Source: Hemileia vastatrix
Taxonomy: Eukaryota; Basidiomycota; Pucciniomycetes; Pucciniales; Zaghouaniaceae
Length of the DNA stretch: 64,000 nucleotides
Reading direction: 5' to 3'
Assembly: GCA_030280995.1 (NCBI GenBank)
Contig: JASXTE010000001.1
Location: 5,854,501-5,918,500, forward strand
Part shown: piece after piece, positions 35,963 to 47,914 of the stretch
Layout of the letters: each line of letters starts with the position of its first letter
Numbering within the stretch: position 1 is the first letter of the stretch
The notes under the pieces: generated by a model
The model's database searches: none
What the model was told of the DNA's origin: nothing
What the model saw: only the letters and a program-made list of their open reading frames with translations
Position numbers and translations under genes: made by a program

Positions 35963-37864
35963 TTAATTGCATATATTAATAAACCCAGAAGTATCTCTGA
36001 TGGTTTCAGTTCTAGCTACAATAATGTCTCTGACTGATATAGGCAATTTAAAGATTATTTTTTCTTTACACTCATCATAAACCATTTTTGGATCAATGGC
36101 TTTCACCATTTTTATTAAATAAATTAAAAATACCATTGGTTTATCCTCAGCATTTGGATTACATCTGATTTTTTCAAACAATCTTTGTTGAGTGATTCTA
36201 AATTTTGGGCCACCAAATTTTCTTTCAATTAGTGCCTTCCATTCAACCCAGGAATAGTTAATTCCCTCACTCAATACAGATTCAAACAATAATTAGGCCA
36301 CATCTGTAAATAAAGATATTAATTTTGATGTGATTTCTTCATCAGGAAATTTGTATGAAAATTGTAAGTTATCAATTCTTTGTATGAGTTTTTGCCAATC
36401 AGATATTGAGTCCCCATCAAAAGAAGGGTACTTATCTAACTTAAGACAGTTATTTTTTTTAATTCTGAATTCCTTAAACTGAGAAATATTTAGTAATTCA
36501 CTTAATTTTGATAGATGATAATGTATTTCATCTTTTACTGATTTTTTACTCTCAGAGCCCATGACACTATTTTATTTTTCAATCATTGGTATTTCAAATG
36601 AATGTTTCATATACAGTGGTATATTCTCTACATAAGAGGTGTTGTCATTTATTTTGTCAGTATTTTCCAAAATATTAGCTACTTCTAGTTACAATCTCTG
36701 TAACCTACCTTTTATTTCAGGTACATGTGATATAGTATAATTTACATATGAAAAAGACAATTTTACATGTCCCTCAATTGTAGCCATTATATTCTGAGAA
36801 TGCTCTAGTTTATTATATAAATTCTTGATCTCAGAGGTTAATTTTTTATTTTCATTTTTCAATTCATTATTTGAATTTTCAATGAACTTTAATTTATTGG
36901 CTTTAGTACTCAATTATTGTGTAAGGCTTAATAATACACTTTCTGTATTATTTTTAGACTCTGTAGAGAATTCTTCTAATTTTTCAATTCTTAACAATAA
37001 TTTTCTTATGATTTTTGATTCCATTGAATTTTCATTCAAGAAAAATTCAATTTTATCTGTGTCCAACACAGAAGACTCATCATTATTTTCTTGCTCAAGA
37101 TTTAATTCATTTTGTTCCTTTTTAATATTCCTAGTATTATCTTTGTTTTCAATAAAACTATGTACATTGTCATCATTTAAAGAAAAATTTAAAATTCTAT
37201 TTTCAAATGAGTAATATCTAAGATCTTTATCAATTATATTTAGTAAATCCCTATCAATCTCATTACCTATGAGTAATTCATTGTGATGATCATATAATTG
37301 ATCATGAGAAGATGAATGACTTACCAATGTCTTATTCCATTTCCCCTGCCTCTCTTTACCTTTTCTCTGTAAGGGTGACTTCTAGAACCCTAATGTGGAG
37401 GGTTGTTGTAGTTCTGAAAGTACAAGTCCCATTTCCATTTGCTCACAGTAATCTTTTGATCCCCCTCTTGGGCTGGAGGTTCTGCTGCTACAACTTTTAA
37501 AGTGTTTGACACTACTGTTGTTGGCTGAGCTTTTAATCCTAATAGAGCTTGATTGACTTCAATAAATCCCTGTGCTACTTATTTTTCCAGATTCCTCATC
37601 TGGTCTAACATGTTGTTTACTCTTATGGTGAGGGTTTTTAGAAGAGTTGAAAGGGAGTGAATTTGCTCTTGTAATGTGTTTCTTGATTTCTTTATTGCTA
37701 CTTGGTTTAGAAGTCTTTCCCTTTTCTCCATATATATCTGTTGAGAGTTTCTGTTTGTTGGAGATACTTCCTCCCTTTGAGTGTCCTGTAACAGGTCTTT
37801 CAGCTCTAGGTCTTGAATAATAAGGTTTTACCTTATTACTCACAATTTCAACATTGTCACACAT
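35963..37864 (-). pseudogene. Ty3 gag (decayed)
   Basis: Minus-strand ORFs at 37864-37559, 37327-36914, 36913-36689, 36562-36293 and 36289-35963 make up an interrupted Gag. The N-terminal part is basic and Ser/Lys-rich (MCDNVEIVSNKVKPYYSRPR). The middle is a long Glu/Asn/Lys-rich coiled-coil-like section. The last two ORFs form the capsid-type retrotransposon Gag domain (LDKYPSFDGDSISDWQKLIQ, WVEWKALIERKFG, IDPKMVYDECKEKIIFKL). The knuckle follows at 35.8 kb. Stops and frame changes separate the ORFs. Confidence 0.75.
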
Positions 37865-38460
37865 TTTTTATGTGGAATTTAAATCAAAAAATGAGATATG
37901 AAATATTAAAACTTCAAAAAGGAGTTTCATCAGTATGATTTAACACTAATTAAGTCAATTTATTTGCTTACTTGTAGCTTTAAGTGAATTTATAACTTCC
38001 AAAAGTCAAATATGCTTTTATGTGGTCACTTGATTTAACTGGTCTACATTATGTGGCTGTGATCTTATATTTAAAAAAAGATATTTTTCAGTAATATTCT
38101 TTTTAAATACTAAATGAGTTTTACAAAACAGGAAAAAGGGATTAAAAGTCCTTTCAAAAGAAAAAAATAATCAGTTTTTATTATCTGGTTTATTATCTGC
38201 AAATATCACAAAAATAATTGGTCTATTAAATAACTCCCACTAAGAACAATTTTATGTACAATTAGTAGTAAAATTGTTGATTCAATATTACAATTTTACT
38301 ATATAACAGGGCTTCTTTTTCTGAAATCACTATATAAGTGACTCCAACCTGTTGTAATTATCCAAATATTTCTATAGGTATTTTATTTACTTGTAGCCTC
38401 TTGTGAATTTTTTACTTACTGGAAGATAACCAACTGAATTCTTGAGGAAAGGTCACCAAT
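37865..38460 (-). other. 5' untranslated region and primer site area of the old Ty3 element
   Basis: This AT-rich stretch separates gag from the 5' LTR. Next to the LTR border the minus strand reads ATTGGTGACCTTTCC. A TGG a few bases after the LTR end is the expected start of a primer-binding site, but decay prevents naming a tRNA. Confidence 0.45.
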
Positions 38461-38865
38461 TTTCAAGCTGAGTTAAAGTACAGAGACATGAATATCTTTT
38501 TTAGTCAGTTGTCTAGAAAATTTAAAATGGTCCTATATGAATACTGTAGTACAAATCCAATAAGTATTAAAATTTGATTGAATATAAGGGTCTCAGTAAT
38601 TTTTATCTCACTAATCATAAATGGGTTACAATATTATAGTTAGTGGAAAAAAAGATATAATAATTCAAACACTATTCAAAGAATTTAAAAAGGACTATTG
38701 ATATGTATTGTAATTGTAAGGGTTATATATTTTAACTTTAATGATAAAGAATGTAGAAAATAAGAACAAAACACCCTCCTTTTATACCCAATAGTTCTCC
38801 AATGTATCCCATTGATTTACCAGTACTACAAGTGGCTAATGACATCTCATTCTACCTAATAAAAC

Positions 38866-40358
38866 TGTAAGCCTATATATCCCCAGGACTGAGTAAAAAG
38901 TACTTTTAAGTTATTTTAAACACATGAACTATACATGGGAAAAATAAATTAGAGTACACAAACAGTATACATAAGTAAAATTATGATAATATACAAAATA
39001 TGCCATTATAAACCCTTATATACACGCATATATCCACCTTTTATAAGTCTTATGTACTTAATATTAAGTTTCAATATGTTAGGGTAATCTTAAGGACCTT
39101 AAATATAAGGCTACATAATTTTTAAGTACACTTAAAGCTGTTGTTTTCATTGTTTGATGCAAAAACAAGAAATGCACTTTAAATCACTTCAAAGTTGATT
39201 ATATGCGCTATAAATTTAATAATATTAAAATTGCACTTTGAAATTTCAATTTTTCTTAATTAGGACTATTGATTTGGCTACTCAAATGCATAAAAATAAA
39301 ACTTTTCAAATTTGGTGTTTTTTATGCCAGAAATGGCTTCTGTGTACTGGCCAAACACTGCCTGCATTTTTCCTGTGTGAATAGCTTCATTTTTAGCAAA
39401 GTTATCTTTTTCACACTATAATCACCCCAAATTCTATGCCCACTGTGGGGAAACACACTAAAATAGGCGAGAGGCGCTTATTTAGTGTCCTAGCTTAATT
39501 ACAAATGCATTGACCCTCTTTATATGCACTAATTTCATTAATAACCTCAATCCTGACTTTTTATTTCACTACCACACTTAAATTTGCCTAAATTAGTCAA
39601 GGATTTACCCGTGCAAGCGCCTACCAAGGACTGCATGTAGTTACCCCACATCTCACACCCTTTTTTGGGTTTCTAGGTGGTTTCTCAGTCAATATTGGTT
39701 ATTTTTGAATGGGGATTTCACATAGTATAATGTCAGGATTAGCCCCAACATTTCTACTGTTAATCCCCCTTATTATTAAGCATTTATTAGCCTTAATTTT
39801 CCCTATTTAGTCTTTTATTTTAATGTATAATACACATATATTCTCTTTTTTACTTATTCTTGAATTTTAATGGATTATCCCTATTATTACAGGATTTTGG
39901 AAGGTGATATTATTCTAATTATGTTATGGATCACTCTGTATGCTGTTAGACATCTCTATTAGTTGTATTGAGGCGTCATTAACTGTGTATAGGACTGGTA
40001 AATCAAAGGTTTCATTGGGGAAGTTGTTGTGTATAAAAGGAGGAGGTTTTGGGTCTTGTTTTCTACATTCTTTATCATTACAGTTGAATCATATAACCCA
40101 ATCAAGTATAGTACATATCAATAGCACTTATAAAGTCTTTGAATAGTATCTGAATTATTAAATCTATTTTTCTACCAACTATAAGATTGTAAGCCACATA
40201 TATAATTAGTGAGATTTATATTGCTGAGACCTTTATATTGAATTATATTTTACTACTTATTGTATTTGTACTACAGTATTCATATAGGACCATTTAAATC
40301 TTCTAGACACTGACCATTCAAGCTAGCTCACATCTTTTTACTTGATCTCAGCCTGAGA
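38866..40358 (-). mobile_element. Solo LTR (1493 bp) inserted in the old LTR
   Basis: It starts TGTAAGCCTATATATCC and ends CTCAGCCTGAGA, the mutated form of the TG...CA ends of its family. Flanks AAAAC (38861-38865) and ACAAC (40359-40363) form a 5-bp target duplication with one change. It lies in inverted orientation to the LTR at 40625. No internal element sequence is present, so internal parts were lost by LTR recombination. An ORF at 39940-40146 inside it is not credible. Confidence 0.8.
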
Positions 40359-41203
40359 ACAACTGTCCATCAAGATGAGGAATGACCAATAACACAATTA
40401 GAATGATATCACCCGCCAAAATCCTAAAGCAATAGGGATAATCCATCAAAATAACAGAATAAGCAAAAAAGAGAGTATATGCATGTAATACCTTAAAATA
40501 AAAGACTAAGTAAGGAAGAATAGCACTTAATATTACACAATATTAAGGGGGATTAACAGTATAAATGAAGAAGCTAATTTCTCCAAATTACTACATGAAA
40601 TCCCCATCTAAAAATGACCAAAATTGTCAGGCTGAGTTCAAGTACAAAGACATGAAATAGCTTGAACAGTCAGTTGTCTAAAATATTTTAATGGTCCTAT
40701 ATGAATGCTGTAGTAAAAATCCAATAAGTGTTAAAATATAACTCAATATGAGGGTCTCAGTAATTTAAATCTCACTAATTATATATGGGTTACAATCTTA
40801 TAGTTGGTAGAAAAATAGATGTAATAATTCAGATACTATTCAAAGACTTTATAAGTACTATTAATATGTATTGTAACTGTATTATATATATATTTTGATT
40901 GTAATGTTAAAGAATGTAGAAAAAAAGATCAAAAACCTCCTCCTTTTATACCCAATAATTTTCCAATGAACCCCCTTGATTTACCACTCCTATACATGCC
41001 TACAGAAGTCTCATACTAGTTAATACACCTGTCCAACAACAAAAAATGACCAATAACATAATTAGAATGATATCACCTGCCAAAATCCTGGTGTAATAGG
41101 GATAATCCATCAAAATGAAAGAATAAGCAAAAAATAGAGTATATGTGTGTAATACCTTAAAACTAAAGACTAAAAAAAAGAATAACACTTAATATTACAC
41201 AAT

Positions 41204-41248
41204 CACCACGGGAAATCTGGGGGTGAACTGCTAGCAGTTCCCTCTTTT
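41204..41248 (+). repeat. Left terminal inverted repeat of the CACTA-like element
   Basis: CACCACGGGAAATCTGGGGG followed by TGAACTGCTAGCAGTTCCCTC. It pairs with 52818-52862 at about 85-90 percent by eye. The 10-bp palindrome CTGCTAGCAG lies within it. Confidence 0.85.
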
Positions 41249-41509
41249 TGAAACTATTAGGAATTTGTCAGGAAATTGTTGGGAAACCATCCTGAAACTG
41301 TCAGAAAGATGTTTTTAAATCTGATGAAAAAACATTGAAAAAATAAACTGTCACAGATTGAATCCAGAACAATCCCTCCTTGAGCAGAGCTTAAGAACCA
41401 CATTGAGCATCAGTTAATCTCAGGTTTGGCAAAAGGTTGAACAACATCACTTAGCATACCTTAATATTCAAATATTAAACTTGAATATATGTTGCGTGTA
41501 TGATATAGA

Positions 41510-41910
41510 TGCATATGCATTTGAATTTGCATGGTGGATACTTATTGCATGCTAAAAATTGATGTGAATTGCCTATCCAAAGTGTATGCATAATGACTAT
41601 GAAGAATAAATATGCATAAAAATATGCATAAAAAATATGCATAGTGATTATGCATAAAAAATATGCATATTGAATATGCATAAAAATATGCATAAAATAT
41701 GCATAAAAATATGCATATTGAATATGCAAAAAAAAGGTGCATATACGTATATGAATAAAATATATTAATATGCATATAAATCTTTATAATGAATATGCAT
41801 ATGAATATGCATAAATATGCATAATGATTGAAAAATGCAAAAAAAATGATGCTTAACGAGTATATTTTATGCATAAATAGAAATATGCAATATGAATTCA
41901 TATTGCATAC
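41510..41910 (+). repeat. ATGCAT-rich subterminal cluster
   Basis: About 20 copies of the palindromic hexamer ATGCAT, mostly as TATGCATA, are packed into 400 bp and often spaced 11-13 bp. The cluster lies 300 bp inside the left end of the CACTA-like element. The ORFs through it encode only Tyr/Phe/Met/His repeats and are not genes. Confidence 0.85.
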
Positions 41911-44900
41911 AGATAACACTGGCAAACCATTTTGACCAAAACTAATACTAAATTTTCATTCTGGACTAAAGGTGTGAGGGAAGGAAGAAAAACAGTCCGA
42001 CGTTAGAAAAATGCTACATGCACTCATTTTGTAGCAGAGCAAATGAGAAGTGCTGAATTATGGTTGGTGCCCATAATTTAGTATGATATCATAATTTTAT
42101 TTAATTGTTTTTGATATTGAAAAGACCTTAGGTCAGTTGGTATGGATCTAGCTGTGCCAGGGTCTTATCTAATTATATTAACAATTTCTTAATAATTAAC
42201 GGGCTTTAATACAAAAACAGGTTGTATTTTTTGTGGGATATTGGATATGATAAGGTCTTTTTTAAAAAAAACTTATATTGTTTAAAAATATTCCTGAATC
42301 AGATGTGGGATAATCACTACAAAAAATTGTAGTACTGTGGGCAATAAAATATATGCACAAGCAGTAAAGAAAGGACCAAGTGAACCCTTTTTGTGCAGTG
42401 GGAATCATTAGAGTGGAATTGTGGATGAAAAATATAATTCATTATAACCATTTTATTTAATCAAAAAATTTATAATATTAAAAAGAACTATTGATTAATT
42501 GGTATTTGACCTTTGTGCCTCACTCATATTTATCATTTGATTGATTTTTGTCACCATTATGTTATTAATATTATAAGTATAGCAAAAACTCGTGTGCCAA
42601 ATGCATACTGGGTGATGTTACACCTTTTATAATATTATTAAATAAAGGTAAAAAAATATGAAAATGATTTGTTTTACAAAAAATAAATTGATATCCAAAA
42701 GCAATATGAGGGATAAAAAGGTAAAATTAAAGGGATCAAATATGAAATAAAAAATTAAAGTGAAATTCCTCCCATCAAGAGCAAGTAGACATGATGGGGT
42801 GAACGCCCACCAGTGGCACTAAACTTGGACTATAATTTCTTTTTTGTAAAAATAAAAAAAAATCCACTGGAGCTTTACCAAAACTTCAGGATGACAATTT
42901 TGCCATATCAAACAACTTCTAGTGCAATTATTGAAGAAAAATTCATCTTCATTGCAATAGAGAGAATTGATCACATCAGACTGCATGTGACCAAAAGTGT
43001 CCAGCACAAGTTCAGCCGAACTTGTGCTGGACACTTTTATGATGGAGGTTAGCTAGGGTGGAATTTTTCTTCAGTTCATCTGGTATTTCTTATAAACATG
43101 TCCACTGGTATTTGATCTTTGTGCCTCACTCATATTTATCATTTGATTGATTTTTTGTCACCATTATGTTTTAATATTATAAGTATAGCAAAAACTCGTG
43201 TGCCAAATGCATACCAGGTGATGTTACACCTTTTATAATATTATTAAATAAAGGTAAAAAAATATGAAAATGATTTGTTATACAAAAAATAAATTGATAT
43301 CCAAAAGCAATATGAGGGATAAAAAGGTAAAATTAAAGGGATCAAATATGAAATAAAAAATTAAAGTGAAATTCCTCCCATCAAGAGCAAGTAGACATGA
43401 TGGGGTGAACGCCCACCAGTGAGGCTAAACTTGGACTATAATTGCTTTTTTGAAAAACAAAAAAGTGCCAATCGGAGGTTTAAAAAAACTTCAGCATAAC
43501 CATTTAGCCATATCAAACAACTTCTAGTTCAATGATTGAGAGAGAATTGATCACACCAGACTGCATGTGACAAAAAGTGTCCAGCACAAGTTCGGCCGAA
43601 CTTGTGCTGGACACATTTATGACGGAGAGTAGCTAGGGTAGAATTTTTCTTCAGTTAATCTGGTATTTCTTATAAACATGTCCATTGGTACTTGATCTTT
43701 GTGCCTCACTCATATATATCATTTGATTAATTTATTGTCACCATTATATTATTAATATTATAAGTATAGCAAAAACTCGTGTGCCAAATGCATACCGGGT
43801 GATGTTACACCTTTTATAATATTATTAAATAAAGGTAAAAAAATATGAAAATGATTTGTTTTATAAAAAATAAATTGATATACAAAAGCAATATGAGGGA
43901 TAAAAAGGTAAAATTAATCACAAAGAGATCAATTATGAAAAACAAAATACTAGTAAAATTCTTGCTCTCAAGAGCCAGTAGAAGTGTTGAAAAAAATGGG
44001 AGCCATCAGGGCTAAATTGTAATAAGTGACCTTTTTTTTAAAGATAAAAAATTATACACCTGAGGTTGGGAAGAACAACAGGTGGATAATTCAGCTAAAC
44101 AAAACTGCTTGTAGTGAAGTTTAATAAAAAAATGTTTTTTTGTTGCCATATAGAGAATTGATCCCATCTGACTGCATGTGACTAAAAGTGTCCAGCACAA
44201 GTTTGGCCAAACTTGTGCTGGACACATTTATGATGGAGAGTAGCTTGGGTGGAAATTTTCTTCAGTTCGTTCATCTTGTATTTCTCATAAACATGTCTAC
44301 TGGTATTTGATCAGTCTGTATCTTTCATATTTATCATCCGATTAATATTTTATCACCATTATATTATTAATGTTATTAGTATAGCAAAAACTTGTGTGCC
44401 AAATGCATACCATGTGAAGTTATACCTTCAATAATTTTTTAAAATAGATGTAAATAAATATGGAAAGGAATAGTTTTACAAAAATTAAATTGAAATTTAA
44501 AAGTAAAAAGAGGAACAAAAGAGTAAAATAAAAGTCTAAGAGTTAAAATATGAAAAAAATACTGGTAAAATTCCTGCTATCAAGAGCCAGTAGAGGTGTT
44601 AAAGCAAATGGGAGCCATCAGGGCTTAATTCTAATAAGTGAACTTTTCTTTAAAGATAAAAAATTATACACCTGATATTGGGCAGAACAGCAGGTGGATG
44701 ATTCAGCTAAACCAAACTACTTCTAGTGAAATTTGATAAAAAAATTTTTTTGTTGCCATACAGAGAATTGATCCCATCTGACTGCACATGACCAAAAGTG
44801 TCCAGCACAAGTTCGGCCGAACTTGTGCTGGACACTTCTATGATGGAGAGCGGCTGAGGTAGAATTTTTCTTCAGTTCATCTGGTATTTCTTACAAACAT

Positions 44901-46757
44901 GTCTACTGGTATTTTATCTTTGTGCCTCACTCATACATATTGTTTGATTAATTTTTTGTCTTAATTATATTATTAATTATATAAGTATAGCAAAAAATCG
45001 TGTGCCAAATGCATACTGAGTGATGTTACACATTTTATAATATTATTAAAAAAATGTATAAAAATATTAAAGTAATTTATTTTAAAATTTATTAATTGAT
45101 ATCCAAGAGCAATATGAAGAATAAAAAATTAATTTAAAGTGATCAAATATGAAAAAAGAAATCCAAGTATTATTGCTAATATCAAAGGCAATTAGAGATG
45201 TTGAAGCAAATGAGAGCCATCAGGGATAAATTGTACTTAATTGATTGTTTTTTAAAGATAAAAAATTGTGTACCTGTGGTTTGGATGAACTCTAGGTGGA
45301 TAATTCAGCTATATCAAACTACATCTAGTGAAGTTTCTTATCAAATAATTTTTTTCATTTCCATAGAGAGAATTGATCCCATCTGACTGCACCTGACCAA
45401 AAGTGTCCAGCACAAGTTCGGCCGAACTTGTGCTGGACACTTTTATGATGGAGAGTAGCTAGGGTGCAGGTCTTCTTCAGTGCAACTGTTATTTTTTTAA
45501 AACATGTCAAATGGTATTTGATCTTTCTGTGATATTCATATTTTATTATCTGATTAAATCTTTGTCATTAGAATTTTATTAATTTTATTAGTACAGAAAA
45601 AACTTGTGCGCCAAATGCATGCCATGTTATATTACACCTTTTATAATATTATTAAAAAATGATAAAAAAATATGAAAATGATTTCTTTTCCAAATTTATA
45701 AATTAATATCCAAATGTAACATGAGTGATAAAAATGTAAAGTAAAAGAGATCAAATATGAAAAAGAAAAATTCAAGAAAAATTCCTGCCTTCAAAAGAGC
45801 CAGTAGAGGTGTTGAAACAAATGGGTGCCACCAGGGCTAAATTTGATAAAATTTAATTTTTTTTAAAGATAAAAAATTTTTCACCAGAGGTTTGGAAAAA
45901 CTCAAGGTGGATAATTCAGCCATACCAAACTACTTCTAATGTAATTATTTAGAATTTTTTTTAATTTAATTTCCACAGAGAGAATTGATCCCATCTGACT
46001 GCACCTGAATAAAAGTGTCCAGCACAAGTTCGGCCGAACTTGTGCTGGACACTTTTATGGTGGAGAGTAGCTAGGGTGGAAGTGTTTCTCAGTACATCAG
46101 TTTTTTGTTTTTCACATTTCTATTGGGTTTTTAACTTTTTTTTATCATTCATATTTATCTTATAATTAATTTTTTGTCACCATATATATTATTAATGTTT
46201 CTAGTATAGCAAAAACCTGCATGCCAAATTCAAAATTGGTGATGTTAAAACTTTAATAATATTATTATATAAAGTTAAAAGAATATGAATATGTTTAGTT
46301 TTTAAAAAAATAAATTGATATTTAAAATTAAAAAGAGTAATAGAAAAGTAAAATGAAAATAAATGGGATCAAATACAAAATAAAAAATACAAGTAAAATT
46401 TTTACTATCAAGAGCCAGAAGTGGTGTTGGGACAGTTGGGGACCCCTAGGTCAAGACTTGGTCTAAACTTACTTTTATGTATAGCTAACAAATTTTGAAC
46501 TGAGGTTTGGACAGACATCCAGGGGACAATTTTACAATATTAAACATTCTTTACTTCAATAATTGAGTGAAATATCATTTTTTATTGCCATAGAGAGAAT
46601 TTATCTCATATGACTTCATGCAACCAAAAGTGTCCAGCATAAGTTCGGCCGAACTTGTGCTGGACAATTTTATAATTTAGAGTAGGCATACAGCAAATCT
46701 TCTTAAACTCAAAAGGGATTTCTTATAAAAATTTCCACTGGAATTTCATCTTTCTGT

Positions 46758-47914
46758 TGTGGTAGCCTAAAGTTTAGTACGGCACCTAAATATGTAAATG
46801 GAGTTATTACGGCGTGCAAGATTGGCGTTATTATTTTTTTATATATAAAAGGGTTTTATTTAATTTATTTGAGTTTTAAATATGAAGAAATTGGTCACGA
46901 GCGAATGCTTACACGAAAAAAATTTATTTTACGGAGAAAACTTATTTTTACGGTCTGAAAAATTTATAAGTATTAAGTAGAGTCACTCAAGAACCTTGGG
47001 AAATTTTCCCAGAATTTTTACTATTTTTCTTATATTTTTAAATGAATTTTAAAGTTTTATAGAAATATTTACGTTTTCAGAAATTACTTAACTTTGATGA
47101 ATTTTCACGGGGTAATTAGAGCTGCGCACACTACGAAAATTAGGTTGGTATGTAAAGGAGAAGTAGCTCTATTATGTGTAATTTTTCTAGATTTTTTATT
47201 ATAGTTTTAAGGTTCTAATTGAGTCCGGAAGTCCGGACGGACTCCGTTCGGACTCCACTTCGACTCCGTACGGACTCCGTTTGGACTCCGCTTCGGCTCC
47301 GTACGGACTCCGTACGGGCTCCGGATTGACTCTGGAAGAGCTCTGGAGGGGAAAACTTAGGCACGTGACTAGGAATACTTAAGCGCTTCTCAAACTCGAA
47401 ATTGAGAGGGGGGAACACATCATACAGCTTAATCATTAACCACCACGGTCTCATTTTTTATTACTCAACAAATTAAATAAATTGTAATACCCTTATAACT
47501 TTATATTTTATATATAACATTTTAGAAATACTACTCAACAATTTAAATCACACTTCATACAGGGTATCTTTAGAAAGTTCTTCACCACTGGGACTTGATT
47601 ATTGCTGTCTCATAAAAATTCAAATTATTATAAAAACATAAAAGTCAGTCTTTACAGATCTTTCACTGGTACACCTTAATTGTTGTTATCAGTATTTCTT
47701 TCTCAACAGCCACTTTCTTTTAATCTCAATAAGCGTTAAATATTTTAGAGTTTCATTTTTTTCATCAAACAGATCCAAGTAGATTGGTTAGCTTAGTGAT
47801 TTAGAATTCCCATTTTGTTATTTTTATTGGAAGGACGGGGTTTTCGGCTAAATCCACATATCTCCTCTGGATTCTGCTTACAGCAAGGCGACTGTAAGAG
47901 TTTACCTTACCATA
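46758..47914 (+). mobile_element. Solo LTR-like insertion, 1157 bp, in the monomer array
   Basis: The ends TGTGGTA and TACCATA are near inverted repeats of the TG...CA type, flanked by the 4-bp duplication CTGT (46754-46757 and 47915-47918). Removing it with one CTGT restores both the monomer sequence and the 607-bp period. No internal coding region exists, so it is best read as a solo LTR of another family. The orientation is nominal. Confidence 0.8.
47220..47335 (+). repeat. CpG-rich minisatellite GGACTCCGTAC
   Basis: About nine tandem variants of a 10-12-bp unit GGACTCCGTAC/GGACTCCGCTTC lie inside the solo LTR. The reading frame through it on the minus strand gives SRSGVRTE-type repeats, which is probably incidental. 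Confidence 0.88.

Noticed and set aside
41475..41925. Tyr/Phe/His/Met-rich ORFs on the minus strand
   Set aside because: They are translations of the ATGCAT repeat cluster.
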